Assembly (NCBI GenBank): GCA_964420835.1 | Contig: CAYQUO010000013.1 | Coordinates: 29,226 to 93,225 of the forward strand | Length of the DNA: 64,000 nt | DNA from: CAYQUO01 sp964420835 | GTDB lineage: Bacteria; Chloroflexota; Anaerolineae; Anaerolineales; Anaerolineaceae | Direction of reading: 5' to 3' | Part shown: one piece after another, positions 1 through 8,517 of the stretch | Layout: every line of letters begins with the position of its first letter | How positions within the stretch are numbered: the first letter of the stretch is position 1 | Notes under the pieces: generated by a model | The model's database searches: none | Seen by the model: the letters and a program-made list of their open reading frames with translations, nothing else | Told to the model about the DNA's origin: nothing | Program-made: the position numbers and the translations under genes

Positions 1-353
1 GCCAGCCAGGCCACCGGCATGGCCAGCAGGGTGCTGTGGTGGGTGAAGGTGATGATGGCTGTGATCCCCTCCCTCCGCAGGGTTTTCCAAAGGCGCACAA
101 GCCCGGCCGCAAGTTGAAAGGCCCGGGCCGGGAATCTTTGCCCGTCGCGCCAGGCGTGCAGGTCCAGGATCGGACAGGGCACCGTGGACTGCCAATGATC
201 GTGAAGGCCGTCCTTGTCAAAGAAAAACGCCAACAGTACCCGGTGGCCACGGCCATGGAACCAGCGCCCCAGGTCGAGCATGACCCTTTGGGCGCCACCC
301 ATGCGCATCTGTGTGCCCAGGATGAGGGTGTTCCATTCACCTTTATCTTTCAT
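1..353 (-). CDS. Glycosyltransferase family 4, N-terminal part (runs off left edge)
   Basis: Translating the minus strand from the ATG at 353 gives 117 open codons to the window edge, so the gene is cut. The start reads MKDKGEWNTLILGTQMRMGG and continues GGAQRVMLDLGRWFHGRGH. The glycine-rich GGAQRV loop followed by a helix is the usual start of the GT-B donor/acceptor fold of family 4 glycosyltransferases, which transfer sugars from NDP-sugars at the cytoplasmic face of the membrane. The C-terminal donor-binding half is outside the window, so donor and acceptor are unknown. It lies downstream of rdgB in the same direction but has its own -10 box. No Shine-Dalgarno precedes the ATG. Confidence 0.8.
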   Translation of the reverse strand, partial: MKDKGEWNTLILGTQMRMGGAQRVMLDLGRWFHGRGHRVLLAFFFDKDGLHDHWQSTVPCPILDLHAWRDGQRFPARAFQLAAGLVRLWKTLRREGITAIITFTHHSTLLAMPVAWL

Positions 354-370
354 TGGACAAACCGGCTGTT

Positions 371-379
371 ATTGTATCA
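371..379 (-). promoter_or_regulatory. Extended -10 promoter of the GT4 gene
   Basis: On the minus strand TGA directly precedes TACAAT (371-376), an extended -10. The ATG lies 17 nt downstream, leaving a leader of about 10 nt with no Shine-Dalgarno. No convincing -35 is visible. Confidence 0.5.
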
Positions 380-456
380 CGGGCAACCACCCGGGAAGGT
401 CGTCCTTGTTGGGGGAGGCAACAAGTGACCCAAACCACTAATTAAACCTGCCGGGG

Positions 457-1065
457 TCAACGGGTTCTGCTGGCCCTCTGGAGCAGGTCGGGCATGGCCG
501 CCCGGACAGCCCTCCCCCGGTGGGAAAGCCGGTTTTTTTCGGCCATGCTTAACTCTGCCATGGTCTTGCCCAATTCGGGGATATAGAAGATCGGATCGTA
601 ACCAAAGCCATTCGTGCCGCGTTCCTCGGGGATGATCTCGCCGGGGCAGAATCCTTCGTACGAGACGGTCTTCCGTTCCGGCTCTGCCAGGGTCACCACG
701 CAGCAGAACCTTGCCTGCCAGGGCCTGCGGAAGTCCTTCAGGTTGGCAAGTAATAACGAGCGCCGGTCCGCATCGGATGCCTGCGGTTTGGGGGAATATC
801 GGGCGGAATGGATTCCCGGGGCGCCATCCAGGGCATCCACCTCGAGACCGGAATCATCAGCCAGGGTCAACAGGCCGGTCGCCTGGCTGTAGGTTTCTGC
901 TTTCAGCCGGGCATTGCCGGTGTAAGTGCCGGCCGTTTCGGGCACGACCAGCACAAGGTGCAGTTCGTCAGGGGTGAGCAAACGGGTGCCCGCCGGCAGG
1001 CCTGCCAGCAGGGAGTTCATTTCAAGGATCTTTCCCCGGTTGGTTGTGGCAAGCAGTATATCCAT
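457..1065 (-). CDS. rdgB: RdgB/HAM1 non-canonical purine NTP pyrophosphatase
   Basis: A 202-residue ITPase/HAM1 family protein that hydrolyses ITP, dITP and XTP to monophosphates, keeping deaminated purines out of nucleic acids. The family signatures are present: ATTNRGK near residues 6-12, DDSGLEVDALDGAPG from about 70, GFGYDPIF near 153-160 and SHRGRA near 181-186. I start at the ATG at 1065 (MDILLATTNRGK) rather than the upstream ATG at 1089, because homologues begin at the equivalent residue and a TATAAT box lies exactly 7 nt upstream, which fits a leaderless transcript. It diverges from the DUF177-rpoD operon. Length is normal for the family. Confidence 0.93.
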   Translation of the reverse strand: MDILLATTNRGKILEMNSLLAGLPAGTRLLTPDELHLVLVVPETAGTYTGNARLKAETYSQATGLLTLADDSGLEVDALDGAPGIHSARYSPKPQASDADRRSLLLANLKDFRRPWQARFCCVVTLAEPERKTVSYEGFCPGEIIPEERGTNGFGYDPIFYIPELGKTMAELSMAEKNRLSHRGRAVRAAMPDLLQRASRTR

Positions 1066-1072
1066 GCCTATA

Positions 1073-1100
1073 ATTATAACCACCCCCACAAGTGGGGCAA
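1073..1100 (-). promoter_or_regulatory. rdgB promoter, apparently leaderless
   Basis: On the minus strand TTGCCC (1095-1100), a 16-nt spacer, then a perfect TATAAT (1073-1078). The ATG begins 7 nt after the -10, so transcription should start at or next to the start codon. The upstream in-frame ATG at 1089 would lie inside the promoter. Confidence 0.65.
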
Positions 1101-1145
1101 AAAACCCGCTTTTAAGATAATATTTATGAGATTATTCATAAAAAC

Positions 1146-1174
1146 TTGACTTCAAGAATCGCCTATGCTATAAT
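1146..1174 (+). promoter_or_regulatory. Promoter of the DUF177-rpoD operon
   Basis: TTGACT (1146-1151), a 17-nt spacer, then TATAAT (1169-1174) preceded by TGC, an extended -10. This is one of the closest matches to the vegetative consensus in the window. The first gene starts about 60 nt downstream. Confidence 0.85.
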
Positions 1175-1233
1175 CGTTTCATAGATTCTCCTGGCAACCT
1201 TTTTTTATTTAATACCCTGGAAAATTTTAGCCT

Positions 1234-1743
1234 GTGAGCACACCACAATATCCCTTACGGTTTAATGCTGGTTTTATGCTTAACCAGCCGGTCGGATCGA
1301 ACCGTGAGTTCCACTTCGAATACCCTGAAATTCGCCTGCGCCCTGACCTGGACCTGAAACAGTTTTCCGGGGTTGTGCGGGTTACACGCACCTTGCAGGG
1401 CATGCTGATCCAGGGCCGGTTTTCCGCCCAGGCTGCTGCGGAATGTGTGCGTTGCCTGAACGAATATGAACAGGAATTGAACACGGATTTTTCCGAACTG
1501 TTCGCTTTCAAACCCGAAGGTGTGACGGATTCCGACCTGTTGTATCCTGAAGATGGGAATATTGACCTGGAGCCTTTGGTGCGCGAGTATTTGCTATTGG
1601 AGTTGCCCATCCAGTCACTTTGCCGCCCCGATTGTAAAGGCTTATGCCAGGTGTGTGGCGCTGACCTGAACTCCGGGGATTGCGGCCATTTAAAGGCTTT
1701 GCATACTGAGATTTCCGCGGATGAAACCGGCAGATCAAGGTAA
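1234..1743 (+). CDS. DUF177 (YceD-like) cysteine-rich protein
   Basis: 169 residues, GTG start. The DUF177 family is linked in many bacteria to 23S rRNA accumulation or to ribosomal protein L32, whose gene often follows; its biochemical role is not settled. A conserved body (RFNAGFMLNQPVG near 9-21, then CVRC at 71-74) leads to a C-terminal cluster of cysteines at about 130, 134, 138, 141 and 150, with the look of a zinc-binding knuckle. No rpmF follows here; the primary sigma factor gene begins 39 nt downstream and the two probably share the promoter at 1146. The GTG is preferred over the ATG near 1276 because it keeps the conserved N-terminal strand. Confidence 0.8.
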   Translation: MSTPQYPLRFNAGFMLNQPVGSNREFHFEYPEIRLRPDLDLKQFSGVVRVTRTLQGMLIQGRFSAQAAAECVRCLNEYEQELNTDFSELFAFKPEGVTDSDLLYPEDGNIDLEPLVREYLLLELPIQSLCRPDCKGLCQVCGADLNSGDCGHLKALHTEISADETGRSR

Positions 1744-1782
1744 ATAGCAAGAAAAAAAGGGGAAAACGGAGGCGTAAAGGAG

Positions 1783-2952
1783 TTGGCAAATCCGGGTAGA
1801 AAAAACAGGACGACTGAAACCATCAGCATGCTCCTGGAAAAGGCGGATGTCCAGGGTTACCTGACGACGGTCGACCTGATGGAGGTATATCCGGACGTGA
1901 GCCAGGACGCAGAGCGCCTGGAAGCCATTGTGGTCGCCCTGCGGCGACGGGGTGTCGAATTCATTGACGAGAGCGATGAGGTGGAGAGCGATTACACCCC
2001 CGAAATGACCGAATTGCATGCGGACCTGGCCTCCATTTCCACGGATGATACGATTGGCCTGTACTTGAAGGAGATGTCCCTGGTGCCCCTCCTTTCGCTT
2101 GAAGAGGAGCGGGACCTGGCACGCAGGGTGGATGCCGGCAAGGCTGCCCGACAGGAATTATCCCTTATAAGCGGGCGTGGATCTGCCTGGCGGCGGCGGA
2201 AATTGCAGGCTGTGCTTGAAGATGCTTTGCAGGCCCGCGAACACCTGATCAAGGCGAACACGCGCCTGGTCGTCAGTGTGGCCAAGCGTTACATGGGTCG
2301 CGGTGTGCCTTTCCTCGACCTGATCCAGGAGGGAAACCTGGGCCTGATGAAGGCCGTGGAAAAATACGAGGTCGAGCGCGGTTTTCGTTTTTCCACCTAC
2401 GCCACCTGGTGGATCCGGCAGACCATCACCAGGGCGATCGCGGACCAGGGGCGGACCATTCGCGTGCCCGTGCATATGGTCGATCGCATTCGCTTGATGT
2501 ATAAAGCCTCCCATGAACTGGAACAGCGCCTGGGGAGAGGGCCCACCCATGAAGAACTGGGCGAGGCGATGAACCTTCCGGCGAGCAAGGTGGATTGGAT
2601 GATGCGCGTATCCTGGATCCCGCTCTCCCTTGAGAGCCCGGTCAATGGCGACGATGAGGAAGCTGAACTGGGCATGTTCGTTGAGGATACCCTTACTCCG
2701 ACCCCCATGCAAAGCACGTATTCCAAACTGCTGCGTGAGAAGATCGAAGAGGTATTGGATTCATTAACCGCCCGGGAAGCCAGGATCCTCAGGCTGCGTT
2801 TTGGACTTGATAATGGCCGCACCTACACCCTGGAAGAAGTTGGCGATAAATTCGGTTTGACCCGTGAGCGCATTCGCCAGATAGAAGGCAAGGCCTTAAA
2901 GCGCCTGCGACACCCGCGGCGCGCACGCCAACTGCGGGAATACCTGCAGTGA
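1783..2952 (+). CDS. rpoD: RNA polymerase primary sigma factor (RpoD/SigA)
   Basis: 389 residues. Region 1.2 (TIGLYLKEMSLVPLLSLEEE) starts near residue 90, region 2 contains LIQEGNLGLMKAVEKYE and RFSTYATWWIRQTI near 181-215, region 3 follows, and region 4 ends with RERIRQIEGKALKRLRHP. The full set of regions and the short N-terminal extension fit a group 1 or close group 2 sigma-70, which recognises TTGACA/TATAAT promoters like those seen around it. The assigned start is a TTG with GGAGG about 10 nt upstream; the next in-frame ATG (1828) lacks a ribosome site. It is the second gene behind the strong promoter at 1146. Whether it is the only primary sigma cannot be told from one window. Confidence 0.92.
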   Translation: MANPGRKNRTTETISMLLEKADVQGYLTTVDLMEVYPDVSQDAERLEAIVVALRRRGVEFIDESDEVESDYTPEMTELHADLASISTDDTIGLYLKEMSLVPLLSLEEERDLARRVDAGKAARQELSLISGRGSAWRRRKLQAVLEDALQAREHLIKANTRLVVSVAKRYMGRGVPFLDLIQEGNLGLMKAVEKYEVERGFRFSTYATWWIRQTITRAIADQGRTIRVPVHMVDRIRLMYKASHELEQRLGRGPTHEELGEAMNLPASKVDWMMRVSWIPLSLESPVNGDDEEAELGMFVEDTLTPTPMQSTYSKLLREKIEEVLDSLTAREARILRLRFGLDNGRTYTLEEVGDKFGLTRERIRQIEGKALKRLRHPRRARQLREYLQ

Positions 2953-2996
2953 TCGACGGTTAACACCGCATTAAGAAGTTACCCCTCATCGAAATG

Positions 2997-3030
2997 GGCA
3001 ATCCGTTCCCGCTGCTGAACGGATGTTGCC
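2997..3030. terminator. Hairpin between convergent rpoD and Fe-S oxidoreductase genes
   Basis: A perfect 8-bp stem ATCCGTTC/GAACGGAT around an 8-nt loop (3001-3024), extendable by GGCAA/TTGCC with a bulge. It sits between two converging genes. No T-run follows on either strand, so termination is inferred from position and stem strength only. Confidence 0.45.
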
Positions 3031-3044
3031 GTAATGCATAACGA

Positions 3045-5045
3045 TTATTGCAAAGCCTCCGCGACCAGTTCAGCCAGGTCCTGCACTTTTAGAACACCCT
3101 CCAGGCCCAAAGACCGGGCTGCGTCCGTGTACATGATGTAATCCTTGGGACAAGCAACGATGAAGCGGGATACCCCCTGGAGGGCTTTGGCCTCAAGCAG
3201 CCGGTTTTCCGCCGGCCGTTCCCGTATCGCACCTTCCTCCATCCAGATGCTGCCACCGCCGGCGCCACAGCAGAAAGAGGCCGCCCGGCGCCGCGGCATC
3301 TCAACCAGGCGGCAGCCGGTGGCAGCGATCACACGCCGGGGTGGCTCATATACACCATTAAATCGACCCAGGTAGCAGGGGTCATGGAAGGTTACCGTGA
3401 GGGCCGGTTCCTTTTGCACGTTCAACCTGCCCGAGGCAAGCAGTTGTTCCAGCAATTCACTGTAATGCAGGATTGGCCGGCCGTTGAACACGTTTGGCGG
3501 ATACTCGTTCTTCAAGGTATTGTAGGTATGGGGATCCGTTGTAACGATCCTGCTGAAGGTGCATTTTTCCAGGATGGCGGAGTTATGCCGCACCAATTCC
3601 TCGAACAAGCCTTCCTCCCCAACCCGGCGGACATCGTTGCCCGCATTCCACTCGGAATCAAACAAGATGCCAACATCCAGGCCGGCCAGGTTGAACAGTT
3701 TCGCCGTGGTTTTTGTAATGGTCACCGCCAGGGGGTCATGGGCGGCTGTATCACCGACGAACCAGAGGATGTCTATGGCTGAAGTTCTGGCATCCTTCAG
3801 TGGCGGCAGGATGCCCTCAAGCCATGCCTGCGGCTGCCGGCTGTTTTGTTCGAAAGCGCTTCCGCTTACCTGGATGCGCTCCAAGGTCGTTTGCAGGTGG
3901 GGGTCAAGCCAGCCTTCATTTACCAGGATGCGCCGCATGTTCACGATGGCATCCAGGGGGTTGATCAAGACCGGGCAAACCGTGACACAAGCCCCGCAGG
4001 CGTAGCAGGACCACAGGGTGTCGGCTGCCACGGTTCCACCCGCCAGGGCTTGCCCCCTTTTCGGCCAGGGTCTCCGACCAGGAATTCGTTCATCCAGCCC
4101 GTCCCGTATTCCCAGCAGCACCTGCCGGGGGTCGAGCGGCAGGCCGGCAGCAAATGCCGGGCAGGCCGATTGGCAGCGCCCGCACTCTGTGCAGGCATCG
4201 GCCTCCAGCAGTTGGAACCAGGGAAGGGAGGAGATGGAATTGCCCATGGCCGGCTCGCCATTGCAGTTGCGCGGCTGGGGGGCAAGCCTGCCAAGTGGCT
4301 GGTCCGGGTCGGTAAAGTAAACCGTGAGGGTGGTTGTGAGAATGTGCAACAGCGGGCTTGAAGGGAAGGTGACCAGGATCACCGCGACCGTGATGACGTG
4401 CAGGCCGTAGAGGATGCCATGCCAGGTTTGGAGGCTGGCCAACGGAACTTCCAGGGCCAGCCAGGTTCGGGCCAACGCCCAATCCACCGTGGCCAGCCCG
4501 CCCCATTCCGGCTGTTCGATCGCCAGATGAAAGGATTCGAGGAAAGCACCTTCATAGACGGACAACGCCAGCAGTATCAGGACCCAGGTGAAGCGGGGAT
4601 CCGATGACAGGTGCGGCGGTCGTTTCAAGCAGCGGCGGAAAAGCGCCATTCCCAGCCCGGCTGTGAACAACAGGATGGCCAGGTTCAGCGTGGTTTTGTA
4701 AGCCAGGAAAACACTTCCCGCAAGGATGGGGTAAACATGGCTGTGCAGGCTGGCCAGAACGGTGCCCAGGAAGAAAATGAAGATGGATAGAACGAGGCAG
4801 AGGTGCATGACCCCCGGGAACTTCTGCCGCAGGATGCCAAGTTGGAGGATGGCGTTCAACACCACCCGGCCAAGCCGCCCGGGCACCCTGCCGCTGCGCT
4901 TTTCCGGCAGGCCTGCCTCGAACCAGGTGCCCCCCCGGCGGTACAGCCGCACCAGCAGGGCGGCGAAGGCCAGGCCGAGGACGGAATACACCAGGATCGG
5001 GCCCCACGGATGGGGCAGGCCCCAAAAATCAGGTCGCTGCGGCAT
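3045..5045 (-). CDS. Membrane-anchored (Fe-S) oxidoreductase, HdrD/GlpC-like
   Basis: 666 residues. The N-terminal ~245 residues hold several hydrophobic segments with conserved His, like the NarI/HdrE cytochrome b domain. A cytoplasmic ferredoxin module follows, with CTECGRCQSACP (near 285-296) and CYACGACVTVCP (near 347-358), each predicted to bind [4Fe-4S]. The C-terminus has one clear CCG domain (HDPCYLGR then FCCGAGGG). The position of the first CCG domain, around FVGDTAAHDP, lacks cysteines. Such fused proteins pass electrons between soluble carriers (for example electron-transferring flavoprotein) and the quinone pool. It is monocistronic here with no ETF genes nearby, so the partner is unknown. 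Confidence 0.82.
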   Translation of the reverse strand: MPQRPDFWGLPHPWGPILVYSVLGLAFAALLVRLYRRGGTWFEAGLPEKRSGRVPGRLGRVVLNAILQLGILRQKFPGVMHLCLVLSIFIFFLGTVLASLHSHVYPILAGSVFLAYKTTLNLAILLFTAGLGMALFRRCLKRPPHLSSDPRFTWVLILLALSVYEGAFLESFHLAIEQPEWGGLATVDWALARTWLALEVPLASLQTWHGILYGLHVITVAVILVTFPSSPLLHILTTTLTVYFTDPDQPLGRLAPQPRNCNGEPAMGNSISSLPWFQLLEADACTECGRCQSACPAFAAGLPLDPRQVLLGIRDGLDERIPGRRPWPKRGQALAGGTVAADTLWSCYACGACVTVCPVLINPLDAIVNMRRILVNEGWLDPHLQTTLERIQVSGSAFEQNSRQPQAWLEGILPPLKDARTSAIDILWFVGDTAAHDPLAVTITKTTAKLFNLAGLDVGILFDSEWNAGNDVRRVGEEGLFEELVRHNSAILEKCTFSRIVTTDPHTYNTLKNEYPPNVFNGRPILHYSELLEQLLASGRLNVQKEPALTVTFHDPCYLGRFNGVYEPPRRVIAATGCRLVEMPRRRAASFCCGAGGGSIWMEEGAIRERPAENRLLEAKALQGVSRFIVACPKDYIMYTDAARSLGLEGVLKVQDLAELVAEALQ

Positions 5046-5204
5046 TAATGCGGGTCATCTCCTTGAGAAGAAAGAACCGGATATTAAAGGCACTCCGGCA
5101 GGCACTTGGTGGTATTTTACCTTCGAATAGCCGCGGGAAGGCAGGGGGGTGCGTTTTTTCAATTCCCACCACCCTGCTGTAAGGCAACCCTGGTGCGCAC
5201 AAGT

Positions 5205-5693
5205 TTACGAAAAATGGCGGGTAAAGATGACCATATCCTCCCCCGGAGAATAGCCATCCCGCAAGGTCGCCTCCAGCTTATAGCCTGCAGCGAGGTAAAA
5301 TGCCCGGGTGGGAGCGTACAGTTCCTTTCCGGAGGTTTCAGCGATGAGCAAGTGCCCGCCGGCGCGGCGCACCTCCTGTTCGACCGTTCGCAGCAAGGCC
5401 TTGCCCACCCCTTTTCCCTGGTGCCTGGCATCGGTTGCCAGCCAGTACAGGTCATAGACCCCGCTGGTGAGCGGACGGGGACCGAAGCAGGCAAAACCCA
5501 GCAACTCCCCATCCAGTTTAAAGACCTGGAAGTCATAACCGCTGGCATTGACGCCCGCTTGGATGAATTCCTGCCAGAGTTCATCCACGCAGGCAACCTC
5601 TTCTTCTGAAAAAAAGCCTGTTCCCCTGGCGATCGAGAGAATATCCGCTCCATCTTCCTGAACTGCCTGTGCAACAACCCCTGAAGGTATCAT
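5205..5693 (-). CDS. GNAT-family N-acetyltransferase
   Basis: 162 residues with one GNAT fold. The acetyl-CoA pyrophosphate loop is visible as ARHQGKGVGKALL after the beta-4 strand (YDLYWLATD), and a late AFYLAAGY motif is typical of the family. These enzymes move an acyl group from acyl-CoA to an amine; the substrate cannot be read from sequence. Its ATG overlaps the stop of the upstream ATP-grasp ligase by 4 nt (ATGA), so translation is coupled and the two probably act on the same small molecule or peptide. Confidence 0.85.
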   Translation of the reverse strand: MIPSGVVAQAVQEDGADILSIARGTGFFSEEEVACVDELWQEFIQAGVNASGYDFQVFKLDGELLGFACFGPRPLTSGVYDLYWLATDARHQGKGVGKALLRTVEQEVRRAGGHLLIAETSGKELYAPTRAFYLAAGYKLEATLRDGYSPGEDMVIFTRHFS

Positions 5694-6736
5694 AACAACC
5701 CCTCCCTCTCCAGCGCATAACAGAGGATTCTCTCAATGATATCCTCGAAAGAGTATCCCATGCGTTTTACGGCGTTACAGAACCCGTCGTTCGGGACGAG
5801 TTCCGGAACCTCGTTCACCTCCAGAACATAAACCGTATCATTGGCATAACGAACATCGATCCGGGCATAATCGCGCAGGCCAAAGGCCCGGTAAACGGTT
5901 CTAACGGCATGGTCAATTCTTTCCATTTCGGTGGCATTCAGAACCGCGGGGATGACCTTGATCTCTTTAAAAGGCATGGACTGTTCATCCCACTTGGATT
6001 CGTAACTGAGGAAGTGCTCGTAGGGGTTGGAGATGAGCGAATAATCCATTTCAGAGATGGAAAGCACTTCGATCTCCTGGTTTCCCCACAAGGGGATGGA
6101 AAATTCCCGGCCTGCAATGAATTCCTCCACCAGCGCAGGCTGGTGATACCGGTCCAGCACCTGGACGATCCGTTCTCTGAGGCTGGCTTCATTAAGGACG
6201 ACAGCGTTCAGGTGGATGCCCAGGCTGCCATCCTCCAGGGCTGGTTTGACGATCAGGGGGAAATTCAATGTAACCGGCTTTGACGGGTCTTCAACCACTT
6301 CAAAAAGCGGAGTTTGCACACCGGCCTTAAGCATGGCCATCTTGGCGCGGGGTTTATCGGTGCACAGGTTGCTCACTTCAGCCGTGGAGGCTGTGTATCG
6401 GTATCCCAGAGCCTCAAACTCGGCAATTGCCCGCCACAGGCCATTGTTTTCACCTCCGAATTCATCACACAGGTTGTAAAGAAAAGTATCCTGTGGAGAA
6501 TACCGGGATAATTTCTCCTGCAAGTCCTTGATGGTACCGGTGAGGGGAACCTCGATTGCGTTGTAGCCCCGCGATAACAGGGCCTGGAGAACGTGGCCTG
6601 CCGAGCCGGCTGTTGCCTGCAGCGCAGACAGTTCGCCCGGTTCGCCGCGCTGGATGACCTCTTCACGGTTGTAGATGACGGCGATTCTCAGGTTCGTCTT
6701 CGGCCAGACTCTGGTGTGAAATTGGCTTGTTCTCAT
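5690..6736 (-). CDS. ATP-grasp ligase related to D-Ala-D-Ala ligase
   Basis: 348 residues. The N-terminal Rossmann-like part (LRIAVIYNREEV) leads into ATP-grasp elements: the lid and phosphate-binding region FPLIVKPALEDGSLGI, then VEEFIAGREFSIPLWG, and near the C-terminus YVLEVNEVPELVPNDGF carrying acidic and Asn metal ligands. This matches the D-alanine-D-alanine ligase superfamily, which forms amide bonds through an acyl-phosphate. The final motif (NEVPEL in place of NTxPG) and the lack of neighbouring mur genes argue against a housekeeping Ddl. It is translationally coupled to a GNAT acetyltransferase, suggesting a two-step modification of a dipeptide, amino acid or similar compound. Confidence 0.78.
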   Translation of the reverse strand: MRTSQFHTRVWPKTNLRIAVIYNREEVIQRGEPGELSALQATAGSAGHVLQALLSRGYNAIEVPLTGTIKDLQEKLSRYSPQDTFLYNLCDEFGGENNGLWRAIAEFEALGYRYTASTAEVSNLCTDKPRAKMAMLKAGVQTPLFEVVEDPSKPVTLNFPLIVKPALEDGSLGIHLNAVVLNEASLRERIVQVLDRYHQPALVEEFIAGREFSIPLWGNQEIEVLSISEMDYSLISNPYEHFLSYESKWDEQSMPFKEIKVIPAVLNATEMERIDHAVRTVYRAFGLRDYARIDVRYANDTVYVLEVNEVPELVPNDGFCNAVKRMGYSFEDIIERILCYALEREGLL

Positions 6737-6761
6737 TCAACCTGCCAATTTGGTACATTCC

Positions 6762-6789
6762 AGTATAGCGGAGGATCAGGAAATAGCAA
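6762..6789 (-). promoter_or_regulatory. Promoter of the ATP-grasp/GNAT pair
   Basis: On the minus strand TTGCTA (6784-6789), 16-nt spacer, TATACT (6762-6767). The ATG is 25 nt downstream of the -10, with a weak GGCAGG before it. Confidence 0.55.
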
Positions 6790-6888
6790 GGGAAATCCCA
6801 TTCTGCATTCAGGGAACCAAAAGATCCTGCGGATGCAACCATTCCCGGATTGGAACCGGACGGGCTTGGGAAGCCGGGAGGATGGAAT

Positions 6889-7470
6889 TTAACGGATCTT
6901 GAAGCGCCAAGGCATGCTCAGCCAGGGTTCAGGGGTGTTCCCGAGGCCAACGCGCGGCCCCGTGAGGACCCTTTCCGGTGGAATGCTTTCCCCCTTCTCC
7001 AGCCATAGCCCGCCAGCCGGAGCCAGAAGGTCAACCCCATTCAGCCCCCCATCAATGCCCAGGGCCCGGCACAGTTTGGCCGGGCCGTCGCACCAGTGCT
7101 CGCGGGCTGCGCCCTTTCGACGCTGAGCCACCACCTCCAACCCCATGGTCGGCTGGATGGATCGAACCAATACGGCAGCCGGCTGACCCTCCACCCCCGT
7201 GACCACGTTCAGCATCCAGTGCATCCCGTAGGTGAAATAGACATAGGCCCTGCCGGGAGGTCCGTACATGACCTGGGTGCGCCGGGTTCTGCCATGCCGG
7301 GCATGGCAGGCCAGGTCTTCCTCCCCCTGGTAACCTTCCGCCTCGGTGATGATGCCGCCGACCAGCACCCCGTCCAGCCGGCGCATGAGGCGGGTGCCCA
7401 ACAGGCGTTGGGCGACCTCTGCTGCCGGCGCAAGGAAGAACTCAGGCGTCAGGATGGCTTTCCCTGGCAT
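6889..7470 (-). CDS. mpg: 3-methyladenine (alkyladenine) DNA glycosylase, AAG/MPG family
   Basis: 193 residues, the usual size of bacterial AAG proteins. It removes 3-methyladenine, hypoxanthine and related damaged purines by hydrolysing the N-glycosidic bond. Family motifs are present in order: ITEAEGYQGEEDLACHA with the catalytic Glu, YGPPGRAYVYFTYGMHWMLN with the nucleotide-flipping Tyr loop, DGPAKLCRALGI and TGPRVGL. It starts 5 nt after the stop of the upstream sugar epimerase, so the two are likely co-transcribed, although no functional link is obvious. Confidence 0.92.
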   Translation of the reverse strand: MPGKAILTPEFFLAPAAEVAQRLLGTRLMRRLDGVLVGGIITEAEGYQGEEDLACHARHGRTRRTQVMYGPPGRAYVYFTYGMHWMLNVVTGVEGQPAAVLVRSIQPTMGLEVVAQRRKGAAREHWCDGPAKLCRALGIDGGLNGVDLLAPAGGLWLEKGESIPPERVLTGPRVGLGNTPEPWLSMPWRFKIR

Positions 7471-7475
7471 GGAGG

Positions 7476-8405
7476 TTAGGGCTGGCGCAGACGCACATCA
7501 TGCGCCAGGGTAAGTTGCAGGCCGATCTCAAGGGATACCCCCGGCTGGTAGCCCAGTTTCTTTTTTGCCAGGCCCAGGTCGGCACACATGCGGTCCGGCC
7601 CCCGATCGTTAAGCGGGTTGTAAACCACTTCGGGATTGGTATTGGTGGTGGCCATAATTTGCTTGACAAGTTGGCGAACACTGGTCTCCTGCCCCGAGCC
7701 GACATTGATGATCAACTGGTCGATTTTGGGGGCGGTAGCAGCTGCCACCATGGCATTGACGACGTCATCCAGGAATACGTAGTCCCGTGTCTGTGTTCCG
7801 TCGCCATGGACGACGATGGTGCCGTTGGATACGGCTTGCCGCAGGAAGTTGGGGATGACGGGCGCATGCACCGGCGGCAGGTGCTGCCCGGGCCCATAGG
7901 CGTTGAATACCCTCAGGCAGACCGTTTCGATCCCCCACAGGGCTCCGATCGTGCGGATATAGTATTCTGCGGCGATCTTGGATACGGCATAGGGTGAGCG
8001 CGGTTGTGGGATGGCATCTTCGCGAACCGGTTGGTGGTGTTGGTTGCCATAAATGGCACCGGAGGAAATGAACACCACCCGGCGAACACCAACATCGCGG
8101 GTGGCTTCCATGAGGGCAACGGTGCCGCCAACGTTCACCTTGTTGTATTCGTGCGGGTAGAGTACCGATTCGGGCACCAGCACCCGGGCTGCCAGGTGGT
8201 AAACGCAATCAACATCCTGCAGGAGTGTCCACAGGCGGGGGCGGTCATTGATGTCCCCCCGGGTGAAGTGGATCTCCGGCGAGAGCCCTGCCGGGTCTCC
8301 GGTCGAACAATCATCCAGCCCACGAACCGTATGCCCCTCGCCGGCCAGCCGGTTGGAAAGAGCCGTTCCCAAAAAACCGGCCGCGCCGGTGATCAGAAAA
8401 TTCAT
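7476..8405 (-). CDS. NAD-dependent nucleotide-sugar epimerase/dehydratase (extended SDR)
   Basis: 309 residues. The N-terminal ITGAAGFLGTAL is the NAD-binding GxxGxxG loop, DCVYHLAA follows, and SGAIYGN with YAVSKIAAE supplies the catalytic Ser/Tyr-x3-Lys set of extended short-chain dehydrogenases. A late RDYVFLDDVVNAM segment is typical of GalE-like UDP-glucose 4-epimerases and related enzymes. It likely makes a sugar nucleotide for surface polysaccharide; the exact substrate is not determinable. First gene of a pair with mpg. Confidence 0.85.
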   Translation of the reverse strand: MNFLITGAAGFLGTALSNRLAGEGHTVRGLDDCSTGDPAGLSPEIHFTRGDINDRPRLWTLLQDVDCVYHLAARVLVPESVLYPHEYNKVNVGGTVALMEATRDVGVRRVVFISSGAIYGNQHHQPVREDAIPQPRSPYAVSKIAAEYYIRTIGALWGIETVCLRVFNAYGPGQHLPPVHAPVIPNFLRQAVSNGTIVVHGDGTQTRDYVFLDDVVNAMVAAATAPKIDQLIINVGSGQETSVRQLVKQIMATTNTNPEVVYNPLNDRGPDRMCADLGLAKKKLGYQPGVSLEIGLQLTLAHDVRLRQP

Positions 8406-8444
8406 GCGGCATTCCTATCCAGTCTGTTTAATAAATGCCCGCTG

Positions 8445-8453
8445 ATTATAGCA
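8445..8453 (-). promoter_or_regulatory. Extended -10 promoter of the epimerase gene
   Basis: TGC followed by TATAAT on the minus strand (8445-8450 is the hexamer), with no good -35. The ATG is 39 nt downstream. Confidence 0.6.
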
Positions 8454-8517
8454 TAGACAGGTTTTTGGGTTTTGTGTCGTCACGGGAAACGAATTCCATC
8501 CCTTGAGAAAAAACCAC

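Noticed and set aside
403..425. Small hairpin (CTTGTTG/CAACAAG) between rdgB and the GT4 gene as a terminator
   Set aside because: A 7-bp AT-rich stem with no U-run; too weak to call.
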